A stretch of DNA of 64,000 bases from Celeribacter indicus (GTDB lineage: Bacteria; Pseudomonadota; Alphaproteobacteria; Rhodobacterales; Rhodobacteraceae), in assembly GCF_000819565.1 (NCBI RefSeq), contig NZ_CP004393.1:406001-470000 (forward strand), in the 5' to 3' direction. Positions 45,666 to 55,957 of the stretch are shown here, in pieces. Position 1 is the stretch's first letter, and every line of letters starts with the position of its first letter. The position numbers and the translations under genes are program-made. The notes beneath the pieces are model-generated. The model was not told the DNA's origin. It saw nothing but the letters and a program-made list of their open reading frames with translations, and searched no databases.

Positions 45666-45764
45666 GCGTCGCGCGCCCATCACTTCCCCGTCACCGCGGC
45701 TTGTTCTTCCGGCGCTTTGCGCGCAATCTTCGCGCTGAAATCCGAAGAGAAAAGGTGACAAAGG

Positions 45765-47102
45765 ATGAAATACGGCCTCACCGCCGCCCTGATCGCCCTC
45801 GCGCCGCCGGCCGCCATCGCCGCCGATGTGTCGCATTTCACACTCGACAATGGCATGGAGGTGGTTGTCCTCGAGGATCATCGCGCCCCCGTCGTTGCCC
45901 ATACGGTCTGGTACAAGGTCGGTGCGGCGGACGAGCCGCTGGGCAAGAGCGGGATCGCGCATTTCCTCGAGCACCTGATGTTCAAGGGAACCGACGATCT
46001 CACCGCCGGACAACTGTCCCGCACGGTGACGCGCAACGGCGGCTCCGACAATGCCTTCACCTCCTGGGACTATACCGCCTATTACCAGCGCATCGCCGCG
46101 GACCGGCTTGGCCTGATGATGGAGATGGAAGCCGACCGGATGCGCGATCTCCAGATGACGGAAGAGGATGTCGCCACCGAGCGCAACGTGGTGCTCGAGG
46201 AGCGCAACCAGCGCACGGACAACGATCCCGGTGCGCTTTTCACCGAACAGCGCCGCGCGGCGCAATATCTCAACCATCCCTACGGCATTCCGATCATCGG
46301 ATGGCGGCGGGAGATGGAGCAACTGAACCGCGACGACGCCTTCGCCTTTTATCACAGGTATTACGCCCCGAATAACGCGATCCTCGTGGTCGCCGGGGAT
46401 GTCGATCCGGAGGAGGTTCACGCCCTGGCGCAGACCTACTACGGGCCGGTGGAGCCGACGCCCGGCCTCGGCGAACGGCTGCGGCCGCAGGAGCCGCCGC
46501 AGCTTGCCGAACGGCGGCTCGAGATGACGGATCCGCGGGTTGCGCAGCCGCGTCTGGCGCGTAGCTACCTCGTGCCCGAACGCGATCCCGGCGACCAGCG
46601 CAAGGCCGCCGCGTTCGAGATCCTTGCGCAGCTTCTGGGCGGGAATTCGACCACCTCCTACCTCGCGCGCACTCTCGCCTTTGCCGATCCGAAGGCGATC
46701 TATGTCGGTGTCTATTACAACGGGACGTCGATCGACGACGGCACGTTCGAACTCGTGATGGTGCCGACGCCGGACACTTCGCCGGAGGAGGCGGAGGCGG
46801 CGCTTGATGCGGCGCTCGCGCAATTCATGGAGGAGGGGCCCGATCTCGAGGAATTCGAGCGGATCAAGACGCAGATCCGCGCGGGCCGGATCTATGCCGA
46901 AGACAATATCGAGAGGCTCGCGCGCCAATACGGGGCCGAGCTTGCGGTCGGGCTGTCGCTCGAGGATATCGAGGCCTGGCCCGATATTCTCCAGGCTGTG
47001 ACGCCGGAGGAGGTGATCGCCGCCGCCGAGGAGGTTTTTAACCGCCGCCATTCGGTGACCGGATGGCTCATGCCCGAAGCAGAGGAGGGAGCCGAAGGAT
47101 GA
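45765..47102 (+). CDS. M16 family zinc metallopeptidase, catalytic type
   Basis: The 445-residue exported protein has a signal peptide (cleavage near AIAAD) and the inverted zinc motif HFLEH (His66, Glu69, His70), with a downstream Glu in ATERNVVLEERNQR completing the M16 site. Family members degrade peptides in the periplasm, often as pairs. The stop codon overlaps the start of the second M16 gene (ATGA), so the two subunits are translated together. Confidence 0.93.
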   Translation: MKYGLTAALIALAPPAAIAADVSHFTLDNGMEVVVLEDHRAPVVAHTVWYKVGAADEPLGKSGIAHFLEHLMFKGTDDLTAGQLSRTVTRNGGSDNAFTSWDYTAYYQRIAADRLGLMMEMEADRMRDLQMTEEDVATERNVVLEERNQRTDNDPGALFTEQRRAAQYLNHPYGIPIIGWRREMEQLNRDDAFAFYHRYYAPNNAILVVAGDVDPEEVHALAQTYYGPVEPTPGLGERLRPQEPPQLAERRLEMTDPRVAQPRLARSYLVPERDPGDQRKAAAFEILAQLLGGNSTTSYLARTLAFADPKAIYVGVYYNGTSIDDGTFELVMVPTPDTSPEEAEAALDAALAQFMEEGPDLEEFERIKTQIRAGRIYAEDNIERLARQYGAELAVGLSLEDIEAWPDILQAVTPEEVIAAAEEVFNRRHSVTGWLMPEAEEGAEG

Positions 47103-48406
47103 AACGTTTCGCAATCGCCCTGATCGCCTATGTCGCCTTTCTCCTGCCGGCTTTCGCCGCCGTCGAGGTGCAGGAGGTCGAGACGCCCGGCGGGATCAAG
47201 GCCTGGCTTGTCGAGGAACATTCCATCCCCTTCACTGCGCTCGAGATCCGCTTTCGCGGCGGCACCTCGCTCGACCGCGAGGGCAAGCGCGGGGAGATCA
47301 CCCTGATGATGGCGACGCTCGAGGAGGGGGCGGGGGACATGGATGCGCAGGACTTTGCCGCCGCCCGTGACGCCCTTGCCGCGAGCTTCGATTTCGACGC
47401 GCGGATGGACAGCGTGTCGATCTCCGCGCGCTTCCTGTCGGAAAACCGCGACGAGGCGCTCGCCCTTCTGCGGAAGGCGATCATGGAGCCGCGGTTCGAC
47501 CAGACGGCGGTGGATCGGGTGCGCGGGCAGGTGCAGTCGATCCTGCGGTCCCAGGCGAACGATCCGCAGGACATCGCCTCGACCAGCTTCTATTCTGCGG
47601 TTTTTCCCGGTCATCCCTATGGTACGAACGATACCGGCACGCCGGAGAGCGTTGCCGGGCTCACACGCGAGGACATGATCGAGGCGAAGGCGCGCGCGAT
47701 GGTGCGCGACCGCGCCTATGTCGGTGCGGTGGGGGATATCACGGCCGAGGAATTGTCGAGCCTGCTCGACGACCTTCTGGGCGGACTGCCGGAGACCGGA
47801 CCGGATCTGCCGGAGCGGGTCGAGCCGGAGCTTTCGGGTGAGGTGACGGTCGTGCCCTTCGCCACGCCGCAATCGGTCGTGCTGTTCGGCCAGAAGGGGC
47901 TGACCCGCGACCATCCCGATTTCATCCCGGCCTATATCGCCAATGAGATCCTCGGTGGCGGGCCGGACAGCCGGCTCATGAGCGAGGTGCGCGAGAAGCG
48001 GGGGCTGACCTACGGGATCGGCTCCTACCTCGTGCCCTTCGACCATTCGGAGCTCCTGCTGGGCCAGTTCTCCTCGGGCAATGCCTCGGTGGCGCAGGCG
48101 ATCGAGGTGGTGAAGGCGGAATGGCGCAAGATCGTCGAGGAGGGGATTTCCGAAGAGGAACTTGCCGACGCGAAGACCTATCTCACCGGTGCCTATCCGC
48201 TGCGCTTCGACGGGAACGGTCCGATCGCGAGCATTCTCGTCGACATGCAGATGGACGGGTTGTCGCGTGATTATATCGCCGAGCGCAACGACATGGTGAA
48301 TGCGGTGACGCTCGAGGAGATCAACCGCGTGGCGCGCGAACTCTACGATCCCGACCGCCTGAGCTTTGTCGTCGTGGGTCAGCCCGAGGGGCTCGGCACC
48401 AACTGA
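47099..48406 (+). CDS. M16 family peptidase-like protein, non-catalytic type
   Basis: The 435-residue exported protein shares the M16 fold: [40 protein letters not shown] and [21 protein letters not shown]. The HxxEH zinc motif is absent ([13 protein letters not shown] occupies the place). It therefore should be the structural partner of the catalytic M16 subunit encoded just upstream. The R-Y pair that positions substrate in the partner subunit (R in EKRGLTYG) is kept. mutL follows after 67 bases. Confidence 0.92.
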   Translation: MKRFAIALIAYVAFLLPAFAAVEVQEVETPGGIKAWLVEEHSIPFTALEIRFRGGTSLDREGKRGEITLMMATLEEGAGDMDAQDFAAARDALAASFDFDARMDSVSISARFLSENRDEALALLRKAIMEPRFDQTAVDRVRGQVQSILRSQANDPQDIASTSFYSAVFPGHPYGTNDTGTPESVAGLTREDMIEAKARAMVRDRAYVGAVGDITAEELSSLLDDLLGGLPETGPDLPERVEPELSGEVTVVPFATPQSVVLFGQKGLTRDHPDFIPAYIANEILGGGPDSRLMSEVREKRGLTYGIGSYLVPFDHSELLLGQFSSGNASVAQAIEVVKAEWRKIVEEGISEEELADAKTYLTGAYPLRFDGNGPIASILVDMQMDGLSRDYIAERNDMVNAVTLEEINRVARELYDPDRLSFVVVGQPEGLGTN

Positions 48407-48473
48407 GCGGCGGTCCCCGCAAGGGCGAATTCCCCGTGGTCGAATCGGGAGAGGACATGCTACCTCTAGTGGC

Positions 48474-50354
48474 ATGAACTCTCCCGGCCGCAATATAAGC
48501 CAAGATGCTCCCCGACCCGTCATCCGTCAGCTCGACGAGGGCGCGATCAACCGCATCGCCGCGGGGGAGGTGGTCGAACGTCCTGCCTCCGCGGTGAAGG
48601 AACTCGTGGAAAACGCTATCGACGCGGGCGCGCGGCGGATCGGGATCGACGTCGCAGACGGGGGCAAGACGCTCATCCGGGTAAGCGACGACGGCTGCGG
48701 GATGACGGGCGACGACCTGCCGCTCGCGCTGGCGCGGCACGCCACGTCGAAGATCGACGGATCGGATCTGCTCGACATCCATACCTTCGGCTTTCGCGGG
48801 GAGGCCCTGCCCTCGCTCGGTGCGGTCGGGCGGCTGAGGATCACCTCCCGCGTGGCAGGAGGAGAGGGCGTCACCATGTCCGTCTCCGGTGGGCAACCCG
48901 GCCCGGTGAAGCCCGCCGCGCTTTCCGGCGGTACGGTGGTCGAGTTGCGCGACCTGTTCTATGCGACGCCCGCGCGGCTGAAGTTCATGCGCACGGACCG
49001 CGCCGAGGCGCAGGCGATTTCCGATGTCGTGAAACGCCTCGCGATGGCGGAACCCTATATCGGCTTCACCCTGCGCGACGTCTCGGGGGGCGGCGAGGGG
49101 CGCGTGACCTTCCGCGCCGATCCCGAGAATGGCGATATGTTCGATGCGCTGCACGGGCGGCTCGCCACGGTGCTCGGCCGGGACTTCGCGGAAAACGCGC
49201 TGGCCATCGACACGGAACGCGAGGGGCTGACGCTGACGGGCTATGCCGCGCTTCCGACCTATTCGCGCGGCTCCGCAGTGGCGCAGTTCCTCTTCGTCAA
49301 CGGGCGGCCCGTGCGCGACAAGCTTCTGGTCGGGGCGCTCAGGGCGGCCTATTTCGACTTTCTCTCGCGCGATCGCCATCCGGCCGCCTGCCTGTTTCTC
49401 GAATGCGATCCGCATCTCGTGGACGTCAACGTGCATCCGGCGAAATCGGAGGTGCGGTTCCGAGAGCCCGGTATCGCGCGGGGGCTCATCGTGTCGGGCC
49501 TGCGTCATGCGCTTGCGGGCGCGGGGCACCGGGCCTCCACGACGGTCGCGACGGCGACTCTCGGCGCGATGCGTCCTGAGCCCGCCGAGCCACGCGTATA
49601 TCAGATGGACCGGACCGGGGGCAGCCATGTAGCGCCCCACCGTCCCGCGCCCGAGATCATGCGGCAAAGCTACGACTGGCAGGCGCCGGAGCGATCCGAG
49701 CCGCAGGGATTTGCCGAGATGTCCGCGCCCTCGGCGCGGATGGAACCGGTCGGGGCGCAGCCGGAGACGGAGGCGCTGCCGCTCGGTGCGGCGCGGGCGC
49801 AGGTGCATGAGAATTACATCATCGCCCAGACGGACCGCGGCATCGTCATCGTAGATCAGCATGCGGCGCATGAGCGCCTCGTCTATGAAAAGCTGAAACG
49901 CCAGATGGCCGAACACGGGGTCACCTCGCAGGCGCTCCTCATTCCCGAGGTGGTGGAGCTTTCGGCGGGGGACGCGCAGATGCTGCTCGACCTGGCGGAG
50001 GATCTCGCGCGGCTCGGGCTCGTGATCGAACCTTTCGGCGGCGGCGCGGTGGCCGTGCGGGAGACGCCGGCAATCCTGGGCCGTGTCGATGCCAGGGCGA
50101 TGATCTCCGACATTCTCGACGAGCTTGCGGATCTGGGTGACAGCCACACGGTTCAGGCGCGGATCGAGGCGGTGCTGTCCTGCGTCGCCTGCCATGGCTC
50201 GATCCGGTCGGGTCGGCGGATGCAGGCGGAGGAGATGAACGCGCTGCTGCGCGAGATGGAAGCGACTCCCCATTCCGGCCAGTGCAACCACGGTCGCCCC
50301 ACCTATGTCGAGCTCAGGCTTTCCGACATCGAACGCCTTTTCGGACGCACATGA
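48474..50354 (+). CDS. mutL: DNA mismatch repair protein MutL
   Basis: The 626-residue protein has the GHL ATPase motifs NAIDAG, DDGCGM and GFRGEAL in the N-terminal half, a linker rich in Pro and Ala, and a C-terminal endonuclease domain with [12 protein letters not shown]. The last motif marks a nicking MutL, as expected in species lacking MutH. The ATG at 48474 has no strong ribosome site. The stop overlaps the rmuC start (ATGA). Confidence 0.95.
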   Translation: MNSPGRNISQDAPRPVIRQLDEGAINRIAAGEVVERPASAVKELVENAIDAGARRIGIDVADGGKTLIRVSDDGCGMTGDDLPLALARHATSKIDGSDLLDIHTFGFRGEALPSLGAVGRLRITSRVAGGEGVTMSVSGGQPGPVKPAALSGGTVVELRDLFYATPARLKFMRTDRAEAQAISDVVKRLAMAEPYIGFTLRDVSGGGEGRVTFRADPENGDMFDALHGRLATVLGRDFAENALAIDTEREGLTLTGYAALPTYSRGSAVAQFLFVNGRPVRDKLLVGALRAAYFDFLSRDRHPAACLFLECDPHLVDVNVHPAKSEVRFREPGIARGLIVSGLRHALAGAGHRASTTVATATLGAMRPEPAEPRVYQMDRTGGSHVAPHRPAPEIMRQSYDWQAPERSEPQGFAEMSAPSARMEPVGAQPETEALPLGAARAQVHENYIIAQTDRGIVIVDQHAAHERLVYEKLKRQMAEHGVTSQALLIPEVVELSAGDAQMLLDLAEDLARLGLVIEPFGGGAVAVRETPAILGRVDARAMISDILDELADLGDSHTVQARIEAVLSCVACHGSIRSGRRMQAEEMNALLREMEATPHSGQCNHGRPTYVELRLSDIERLFGRT

Positions 50355-51502
50355 CGATTGATCTCAACGACCCTCTCACGCTTGCGGCTCTGGCTGTGGG
50401 TGTCCTGCTCCTCCTCTTTCTGGGGCTGCTCGTTGCCGTGCTCAAACGCTCGGGCGAGGTGTCGCGCATGGTGTTGCCGATCGCGCAGCAGATGAACCAG
50501 CTCGGTCAGCGGGTGCAGATGCTCTCGGACGGGCAGCAGCAGCTTGCGGGCGGGCTCACCCATGTCTCCGAGGCGCAGGTGGCCTCGCAGTCGAAGATGC
50601 TCGAACTGATGGAAAAGCGGCTGTCAATGGTGACGGAGGCGATGAACGTCAACCTCCATGGATCGGCGCAGCGCACGGCGAAATCGCTGGGCGAGTTGCA
50701 GCAGCGGCTCGAGACCATCGACAAGGCGCAGGCCAATATCGAGAAGTTGTCGGGCAATGTGCTGTCGCTTCAGGATATCCTGTCGAACAAGCAGACCCGC
50801 GGCGCCTTCGGGGAGATCCAGCTCAACGATATCGTCGGCAAGGCGCTGCCGCGGGACAGCTACACGCTTCAGGCGACGCTTTCGACCGGGCGGCGGGCGG
50901 ATTGCCTCATCCATCTGCCGAACCCGCCGGGACCGATCGCGATCGACAGCAAATTCCCGCTTGAGGCTTACGAGGCGCTTCGGCGCGCCGACACGCAATG
51001 GGAATTGAACGAGGCGGCGAAGCTGATGCGGCAGGCGGTGAAAAGGCACATCGCCGATATTTCCGATCGCTATATCATCGAAGGCGAGACAGCGGACGGG
51101 GCGCTGATGTTCCTGCCCTCCGAAGCGGTCTATGCGGAGCTGCACGCGAATTTCCCCGAACTCGTGCGCGAGGGATTCGAGAAGCGCGTCTGGATCGTCT
51201 CGCCGACGACCTGCATGGCGACGCTGAACACGATGCGCGCGATTCTGAAGGATGCGCGGATGCGCGAACAGGCGGGGGCGATCCGAAAGGAGCTGTCCCT
51301 GCTCCATGCGGACGTTGAGCGGCTTTCGGCCCGTGTCGGCAATCTCGACCGGCATTTCGGGCAGGCGGCGAAAGATCTCGAGGATATCAAGATCTCGGCG
51401 GAGAAAGCCGGAAAGCGCGCGCACCGTCTCGACAATTTCGATTTCGAGGAGCTTGCGCCGGAAACTGCCTCTCCGGTGGCCGCTCTCGCAGAGAAGGATT
51501 GA
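50351..51502 (+). CDS. rmuC: DNA recombination protein RmuC
   Basis: The 383-residue protein has one N-terminal membrane segment (about residues 10-28), a coiled-coil region, and the RmuC nuclease-like core: [57 protein letters not shown]. RmuC limits inversions at short repeats. It is translated with mutL by a four-base overlap, which links it to DNA repair. Confidence 0.93.
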   Translation: MTIDLNDPLTLAALAVGVLLLLFLGLLVAVLKRSGEVSRMVLPIAQQMNQLGQRVQMLSDGQQQLAGGLTHVSEAQVASQSKMLELMEKRLSMVTEAMNVNLHGSAQRTAKSLGELQQRLETIDKAQANIEKLSGNVLSLQDILSNKQTRGAFGEIQLNDIVGKALPRDSYTLQATLSTGRRADCLIHLPNPPGPIAIDSKFPLEAYEALRRADTQWELNEAAKLMRQAVKRHIADISDRYIIEGETADGALMFLPSEAVYAELHANFPELVREGFEKRVWIVSPTTCMATLNTMRAILKDARMREQAGAIRKELSLLHADVERLSARVGNLDRHFGQAAKDLEDIKISAEKAGKRAHRLDNFDFEELAPETASPVAALAEKD

Positions 51503-51529
51503 TCGACGGGTGCGCCGGGCGCTAGGCTT
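51499..51529 (+). promoter_or_regulatory. Putative promoter of the DUF3775 gene
   Basis: TTGATC (51499-51504), an 18-base spacer and TAGGCT (51523-51528) form a promoter-like pair at the end of rmuC. It would start a leader that contains the hairpin at 51540-51568. Confidence 0.35.
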
Positions 51530-51539
51530 GACCCAGGTC

Positions 51540-51568
51540 ATGTGACGCCGGACGGACCCGCGTCACAT
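51540..51568 (+). promoter_or_regulatory. Leader hairpin / palindrome before the DUF3775 gene
   Basis: Perfect 9-bp arms ATGTGACGC (51540-51548) and GCGTCACAT (51560-51568) with an 11-base GC-rich loop. It ends 34 bases before the ATG. No T-run follows. It may be an RNA stem or a protein-binding site. Confidence 0.5.
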
Positions 51569-51602
51569 TCGATCAGCCCAACACAAGCCGGAGGATCCGC
51601 GC

Positions 51603-51995
51603 ATGGACATCAGCCCGAACAAAGTCGCATTCGTGATCGTGCGCGCCCGAGAGCTCGGCGCGAAAGTCGGGCGGTGGGATACGCCCTCGGACGATGCCGA
51701 TGCGGACACGATCCTCGAATCGCGTCCCTCGGACGAGACGGGCCGCGAGCTTCAGAGCTTCATTCGCGGTCTCAACGAGGACGAGCAGGCCGCGCTGGTC
51801 GCGATCATGTGGATCGGGCGGGAGACCTTCGACGATTATGACGAGGCCTTCCAGACCGCCAAGGAAGAGGCGATCGGCCCGACGGACGCCTATCTGCTCG
51901 GCAATCCGCTGCTGGCGGATTATCTCGAGGACGGGCTCGAGACGCTCGGCATCGACACATCGGAACTCGAGGACGAGATCTACCGGAAGGCGTGA
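51603..51995 (+). CDS. DUF3775 domain protein
   Basis: The 130-residue acidic protein matches DUF3775: ISPNKVAFVIVRARELGAKV, RELQSFIRGLNEDEQAALVAIMWIGR and DAYLLGNPLLADYLEDGLE. The family is alphaproteobacterial and uncharacterised. GGAGGATC lies just before the ATG. A conserved-looking hairpin sits in the leader. It is independent of rmuC by a 100-base gap and followed by an MFS transporter gene. Confidence 0.85.
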   Translation: MDISPNKVAFVIVRARELGAKVGRWDTPSDDADADTILESRPSDETGRELQSFIRGLNEDEQAALVAIMWIGRETFDDYDEAFQTAKEEAIGPTDAYLLGNPLLADYLEDGLETLGIDTSELEDEIYRKA

Positions 51996-52055
51996 GGAGC
52001 CTCTTGTGCGCCTTTGCGCCTTGTCGCGGGAAAGCCCCGCGCCCATTCTGCGCGG

Positions 52056-53234
52056 ATGACCGAGCATAGCGCCCGCATTCGCCTCACCATATTTCTTGTC
52101 TGGCTGACCGGCATTCTGGCGGCGGGCCAGTTCGCCAAGGTCGCGGTGTCCTTTCCTCTGTTCCGCGAGATCTATCCCGGCCATGGCGCGGCGCTGGGCT
52201 TTCTGGTGTCCGCGCTGAGCCTGATGGGTGTCCTCTTCGGTCTTCTGGCGGGCATGCTCCTGTCTCGGCTCGGGTTTCGCAAGCTCCTGTCCGGTGCACT
52301 TGTCCTCGCCGGGTGCTTATCGCTGTTCCAGGCGCTTCTGCCGCCATTCTGGGCCATGATCGCGAGTCGCGCGCTCGAAGGGGCCACGCATCTCGTGATC
52401 GTGGTCGCTGCGCCGACCCTGCTGGGACAGATCGCGCCGCCGGAGATCCGGAATACCGCGATGACGCTCTGGAGCACGGTCTTCGCCGTGGCCTTCGCGC
52501 TGTTCTCCTGGGTCGGTCTGCCGTTCGTCGCCCGCGCGGGGCTTCCCGCGCTGCTCGTCCTGCATGGCGTATCGTGCCTGCTCATGGCCGTGGCGTTCCG
52601 GCGCATCCTGCCGCGGATGCCGCGGCGCGAGCTTCCGCCGCTGCGGTTCGCGGAGATCGTCACGAGCCATGTCACCGCCTATCGCTCGCCCTGGATCGCG
52701 GCGCCTGCGGCGGGGTGGCTGTTCTATGCGATGTCCTTCGTCGCGCTGGTGACGGTGCTCCCGGACTATTTCCCGCCGGAGAGCCGGGCCTTCCTCTCGG
52801 GCGTGATGCCGGTCTCGGCGCTTCTTGTCTCCATGACGCTGGGCATCGCACTCCTGCGCGTCCTTCCCGCCATCACCGTCGTCATCATCGGATTTTCGGC
52901 GGCGGCCTGTTTCGCGCTGTCGCTGGCGATCTTCGGACCGCAGCCCGCCCTCGCGGTGGCGCTGATCGCGGCGTCCGGGCTGGTTCAGGCGGGGAGTTTT
53001 TCCTCCATCCCGGCGCTGAACCACGCGCCTCGCACGCAGGCGCTGTCCAACGGGGCGGTGGCGCAAACCGGCAATATCGGCAACATGGTCGGCACACCGC
53101 TTCTTCTGCTGCTCGTCGCGCAATGGGGCTTTCACGGGCTCGTGGGCTTCGCCTTTCTTGCTTATCTTAGCGGTGCGCTCGTGCATCTCTGGCTCGCCGC
53201 GCTGCGTCGGAGCGCGGCGGTGGTGCAGGAGTGA
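52056..53234 (+). CDS. MFS transporter
   Basis: The 392-residue membrane protein has about 12 hydrophobic segments. The first cytoplasmic loop has the MFS pattern GMLLSRLGFRKLL, and motifs such as RALEGATHLVIVVAAPTLLGQ and SNGAVAQTGNIGNMVGTPLLLLLV follow. It probably exports or imports a small molecule; the substrate is not predictable. The ATG at 52056 follows the DUF3775 gene by 60 bases. It ends before a bidirectional terminator shared with rpmJ. Confidence 0.88.
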   Translation: MTEHSARIRLTIFLVWLTGILAAGQFAKVAVSFPLFREIYPGHGAALGFLVSALSLMGVLFGLLAGMLLSRLGFRKLLSGALVLAGCLSLFQALLPPFWAMIASRALEGATHLVIVVAAPTLLGQIAPPEIRNTAMTLWSTVFAVAFALFSWVGLPFVARAGLPALLVLHGVSCLLMAVAFRRILPRMPRRELPPLRFAEIVTSHVTAYRSPWIAAPAAGWLFYAMSFVALVTVLPDYFPPESRAFLSGVMPVSALLVSMTLGIALLRVLPAITVVIIGFSAAACFALSLAIFGPQPALAVALIAASGLVQAGSFSSIPALNHAPRTQALSNGAVAQTGNIGNMVGTPLLLLLVAQWGFHGLVGFAFLAYLSGALVHLWLAALRRSAAVVQE

Positions 53235-53252
53235 GCGCAGACTGCGCAAAGA

Positions 53253-53282
53253 AAAGCCGCCCGAATTTCTCCGGGCGGCTTT
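53253..53282. terminator. Bidirectional terminator between MFS gene and rpmJ
   Basis: Arms AAAGCCGCCCG (53253-53263) and CGGGCGGCTTT (53272-53282) with an 8-base loop. It would end both the MFS gene (+) and rpmJ (-). Confidence 0.85.
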
Positions 53283-53306
53283 CATTCAGTGAAGTGCTGC
53301 TGAAAC

Positions 53307-53432
53307 TCAGCCCTGGCGGGCCTTGTAGCGGCGCTGCGTCTTGTTGATCACGTACACGCGGCCTTTGCGGCGCACGACGCGGCAGTCGCGGTGCCGGTTC
53401 TTCAGCGAGCGGAGCGAGTTACGAACTTTCAT
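53307..53432 (-). CDS. rpmJ: 50S ribosomal protein L36 (zinc-free form)
   Basis: The 41-residue protein begins [20 protein letters not shown] and ends KARQG. It has one cysteine instead of the four zinc ligands of the C+ form, so it is the zinc-independent type usual in alphaproteobacteria. AAGGAG lies seven bases before the ATG. It is separated from tRNA-Val by 62 bases and has a shared terminator. Confidence 0.94.
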   Translation of the reverse strand: MKVRNSLRSLKNRHRDCRVVRRKGRVYVINKTQRRYKARQG

Positions 53433-53494
53433 GTTCTTTCTCCTTGTCGCGGCGCCTGCGTGCGCCAGTTGAAACCAGTCGACGATAGGAAGAA

Positions 53495-53569
53495 TGGTGG
53501 GCGTAACAAGGTTCGAACTTGTGACCCCTTCGATGTCAACGAAGTGCTCTACCACTGAGCTATACGCCC
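53495..53569 (-). tRNA. tRNA-Val (anticodon GAC)
   Basis: The minus strand folds as a complete cloverleaf. Acceptor GGGCGTA/TACGCCC, D stem GCTC/GAGC, anticodon stem CTTCG/CGAAG with loop TTGACAT (anticodon GAC, reading GTC and GTT), T stem ACAAG/CTTGT with TTCGAAC. The discriminator is A and the CCA end is encoded (53495-53497). It is 75 bases long. It sits between rpmJ and the N-formylglutamate amidohydrolase gene. Confidence 0.97.
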
Positions 53570-53741
53570 ATTCTTCCTTGGGAAAGCTGCGCCTTGTTCC
53601 CAGGTGCCTTGCGGCGGAAAGAACAAGACGCGGGGCATTTCCCGCGTCAGTCTGCGAGCGTATAAAAGGAGTCGAATGATTGATCAAGGGCTTTTGGGCA
53701 AGAATTTCGGTGGCTATAGTTTCCCGCGAGAGGACCGCACG

Positions 53742-54602
53742 ATGACCCAACAGCCCTTCGTCCTGCATCGACCCAAGGAAAGAACGTCCTGTGTGGTGTT
53801 TTCCTCCCCGCACAGTGGTTGCCGCTATCCGCCGGACATGATGCAGCGTTCCGTTCTCGACCCGCTGGTGCTGCGTTCGTCGGAGGATGCGCATGTCGAC
53901 AAGCTCTATGGAGAGGTGCCGCGATTCGGGGCGGTGCTCCTGTCCGCAGTCTATCCGCGGGCCTATGTCGATCTCAACCGCCGTGCCGATGAGCTCGATC
54001 CCGCGCTGATCGAGGGGGCGCCGCGGGCGGGGCTCAATCCGCGCGTTGCCTCGGGGCTCGGCGTGATCCCGCGAGTGGTCTCCGGCGGGCGCAACATCTA
54101 TCGCGGAAAGATGTCGCGGGCGGAGGCGCAGGGGCGGATAGATGCGGTCTGGCATCCTTACCACCGCCTGCTTCAGGCGCTGATCGAGGAAGCACGCGGC
54201 CTTTTCGGGCAGGCGGTGCTGATCGACTGCCATTCGATGCCGCGCGAGGCGGTTCTCGCCGTGCGGGGCGGAAAGGGACGCCGGCCGGATGTGGTGATCG
54301 GGGATCGCTATGGCGCCTCCGCCGCGCCGGGAATCGTCTCGGAGGTCGAGGCGGCGTTCCGGGCACAGGGCTTTGACGTGGCGCGCAACGTGCCCTTTGC
54401 CGGCGCCTTCGTCACCCAGAATTACGGCCGCCCCTCGCGCCGGAGCCATGCAATCCAGGTGGAGATCGACCGGTCCCTCTACATGGACGAGCGCACACTG
54501 ACGCCGCATTCCGATTTCGACGCGGTGCGCGCGCGGATCACCGCCGCCGCGGAAGCTATCGCGGGAATTGGCGGGAAGGCGCTTCCGCTTGCCGCCGAAT
54601 GA
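53742..54602 (+). CDS. N-formylglutamate amidohydrolase family protein
   Basis: The 286-residue protein has the family motifs [13 protein letters not shown] (zinc His), [20 protein letters not shown] and [14 protein letters not shown]. HutG-type members hydrolyse N-formylglutamate in histidine degradation, but no hut genes are near, so the exact substrate is open. GAGAGG supports the ATG at 53742. An alternative in-frame ATG at 53676 has AAAGGAG upstream and would add 22 residues. It converges with dinB. Confidence 0.87.
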   Translation: MTQQPFVLHRPKERTSCVVFSSPHSGCRYPPDMMQRSVLDPLVLRSSEDAHVDKLYGEVPRFGAVLLSAVYPRAYVDLNRRADELDPALIEGAPRAGLNPRVASGLGVIPRVVSGGRNIYRGKMSRAEAQGRIDAVWHPYHRLLQALIEEARGLFGQAVLIDCHSMPREAVLAVRGGKGRRPDVVIGDRYGASAAPGIVSEVEAAFRAQGFDVARNVPFAGAFVTQNYGRPSRRSHAIQVEIDRSLYMDERTLTPHSDFDAVRARITAAAEAIAGIGGKALPLAAE

Positions 54603-54614
54603 CCGGGGCGGCGC

Positions 54615-55868
54615 TCACCTGAGCGCACGGCCCTTGATGATCGCATCCTTGCCGAAGCGCTTGCGGATTTCGTCGCTCGCCTGTTCCGCACGCGCCCGCC
54701 GGATCGCGCCGGGATCCAGGAGATCGGGCGAAAGGTCGGCCTGATCGGCCGGAACGAGGTCGGAGATGCCGACGCCGATAAGCCGGAACGGGCCTTCCTC
54801 CACCGCATGATCGAGCAGCCCGCGTGCGGTACGATAGATCCGGTCGGCGGTATTGGTCGGCTCGGGCAGGGTCAGGCGACGGGTGAGCGTGGCATGGCTG
54901 GCACGTTTGAGCTTCAGCGTGACGACGCGTCCCGCCGTGTCCTTCGCCTTCGCGCGGTCGGACACCTGGATGGCGAGGCGCCAGAGATGGCCGTCGAGCA
55001 GGTCGAGCGCCGCGGTGTCCTCGAAAAAGGTCGTTTCCTTGGAGATCGACTTCACCGGTCTGTGGGCGGAAATCCGGCGCTGGTCCTGGCCGCGCGCGAG
55101 GTGCCAGAGACGATCACCCATCGCGCCGAAGCGCTGGTGCAGATCGTCCTTCTCCCAGCGCCGCAGATCCGTGAAGCTGCGGATCCCGGCCTTCTCGAGC
55201 GAGACCTGCATTGCGCGTCCCACGCCCCAGATGAGGCTCACGGGCCGGTCGGCGAGAAACTGCATCGTCTCCGCCACGCCGATCACCGAGAACCCGCGCG
55301 GCTTGTCGAGATCGGAGGCGATCTTGGCGAGAAACTTGTTGTGGCTGAGTCCGATGGAGCCCGAGAGATGCAATTCGTCGCGCATGCGTTTCACGAGCCG
55401 GGCGAGCATTACCGCGGGCGGGTAGCCGTGAAGCCGTGCGGTGCCGGTGAGGTCCAGAAAGGCCTCGTCGAGCGAGAGCGGTTCGACCGTCGGCGTCAAC
55501 TCGTCCATCATGTCGCGGATCTCGCGGGAGGCGGCGACATAGGCGTCGAAACGCGGCTTTACGATCACCGCTTCGGGACAGAGCTGCAACGCCTTGAACA
55601 TCGGCATGGCGGAGTGCACGCCCTTGATGCGCGCGATGTAGCAGGCGGTGGTGACCACGCCGCGCTTGCCGCCGCCCACGATCACCGGCTTGTCGCGCAG
55701 ATCCGGGTGGTCGCGTTTCTCGACAGAGGCATAGAAGGCATCGCAATCCATATGCGCGATGGAGAGGTCGAACAGCTCCGGATGACTCAGCACGCGCGGC
55801 CGCCCGCAGGCGGGGCAGCGCCGGCCGGTGTCGAAGGTGGCGAGGCAGTCGCGGCAGAGGCTCGGCAT
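54615..55868 (-). CDS. dinB: DNA polymerase IV with N-terminal zinc-ribbon-like segment
   Basis: The 417-residue Y-family polymerase has the palm motifs IAHMDCDAFYASVEKRD and LSLDEAFLDLTG, a little-finger domain and helix-hairpin-helix. It bypasses lesions on DNA. It starts with a short segment holding four cysteines as CxxC and CPACG (C5, C8, C18, C21), like a small zinc ribbon, before the usual start of DinB. No beta-clamp motif is obvious at the C-terminus. It is divergent from the SPFH gene. Confidence 0.93.
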   Translation of the reverse strand: MPSLCRDCLATFDTGRRCPACGRPRVLSHPELFDLSIAHMDCDAFYASVEKRDHPDLRDKPVIVGGGKRGVVTTACYIARIKGVHSAMPMFKALQLCPEAVIVKPRFDAYVAASREIRDMMDELTPTVEPLSLDEAFLDLTGTARLHGYPPAVMLARLVKRMRDELHLSGSIGLSHNKFLAKIASDLDKPRGFSVIGVAETMQFLADRPVSLIWGVGRAMQVSLEKAGIRSFTDLRRWEKDDLHQRFGAMGDRLWHLARGQDQRRISAHRPVKSISKETTFFEDTAALDLLDGHLWRLAIQVSDRAKAKDTAGRVVTLKLKRASHATLTRRLTLPEPTNTADRIYRTARGLLDHAVEEGPFRLIGVGISDLVPADQADLSPDLLDPGAIRRARAEQASDEIRKRFGKDAIIKGRALR

Positions 55869-55957
55869 CGTGCAAATCCTTGATCCCCGGCCAGTCTATA
55901 CCCGCACGCTCCGCTCCGCTATCCTGCGCGCAATCACAAATGCCACAGGCTTCATAC

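Noticed and set aside
48457..48471. Very short ATG...TAG frame just before mutL as a leader peptide
   Set aside because: It encodes only four codons and has no regulatory sequence pattern of an attenuator.
51540..51568. TGTGA...TCACA as a CRP-binding site
   Set aside because: The half-sites are 17 bases apart instead of six, so it does not fit CRP; the longer perfect stem suggests a hairpin.
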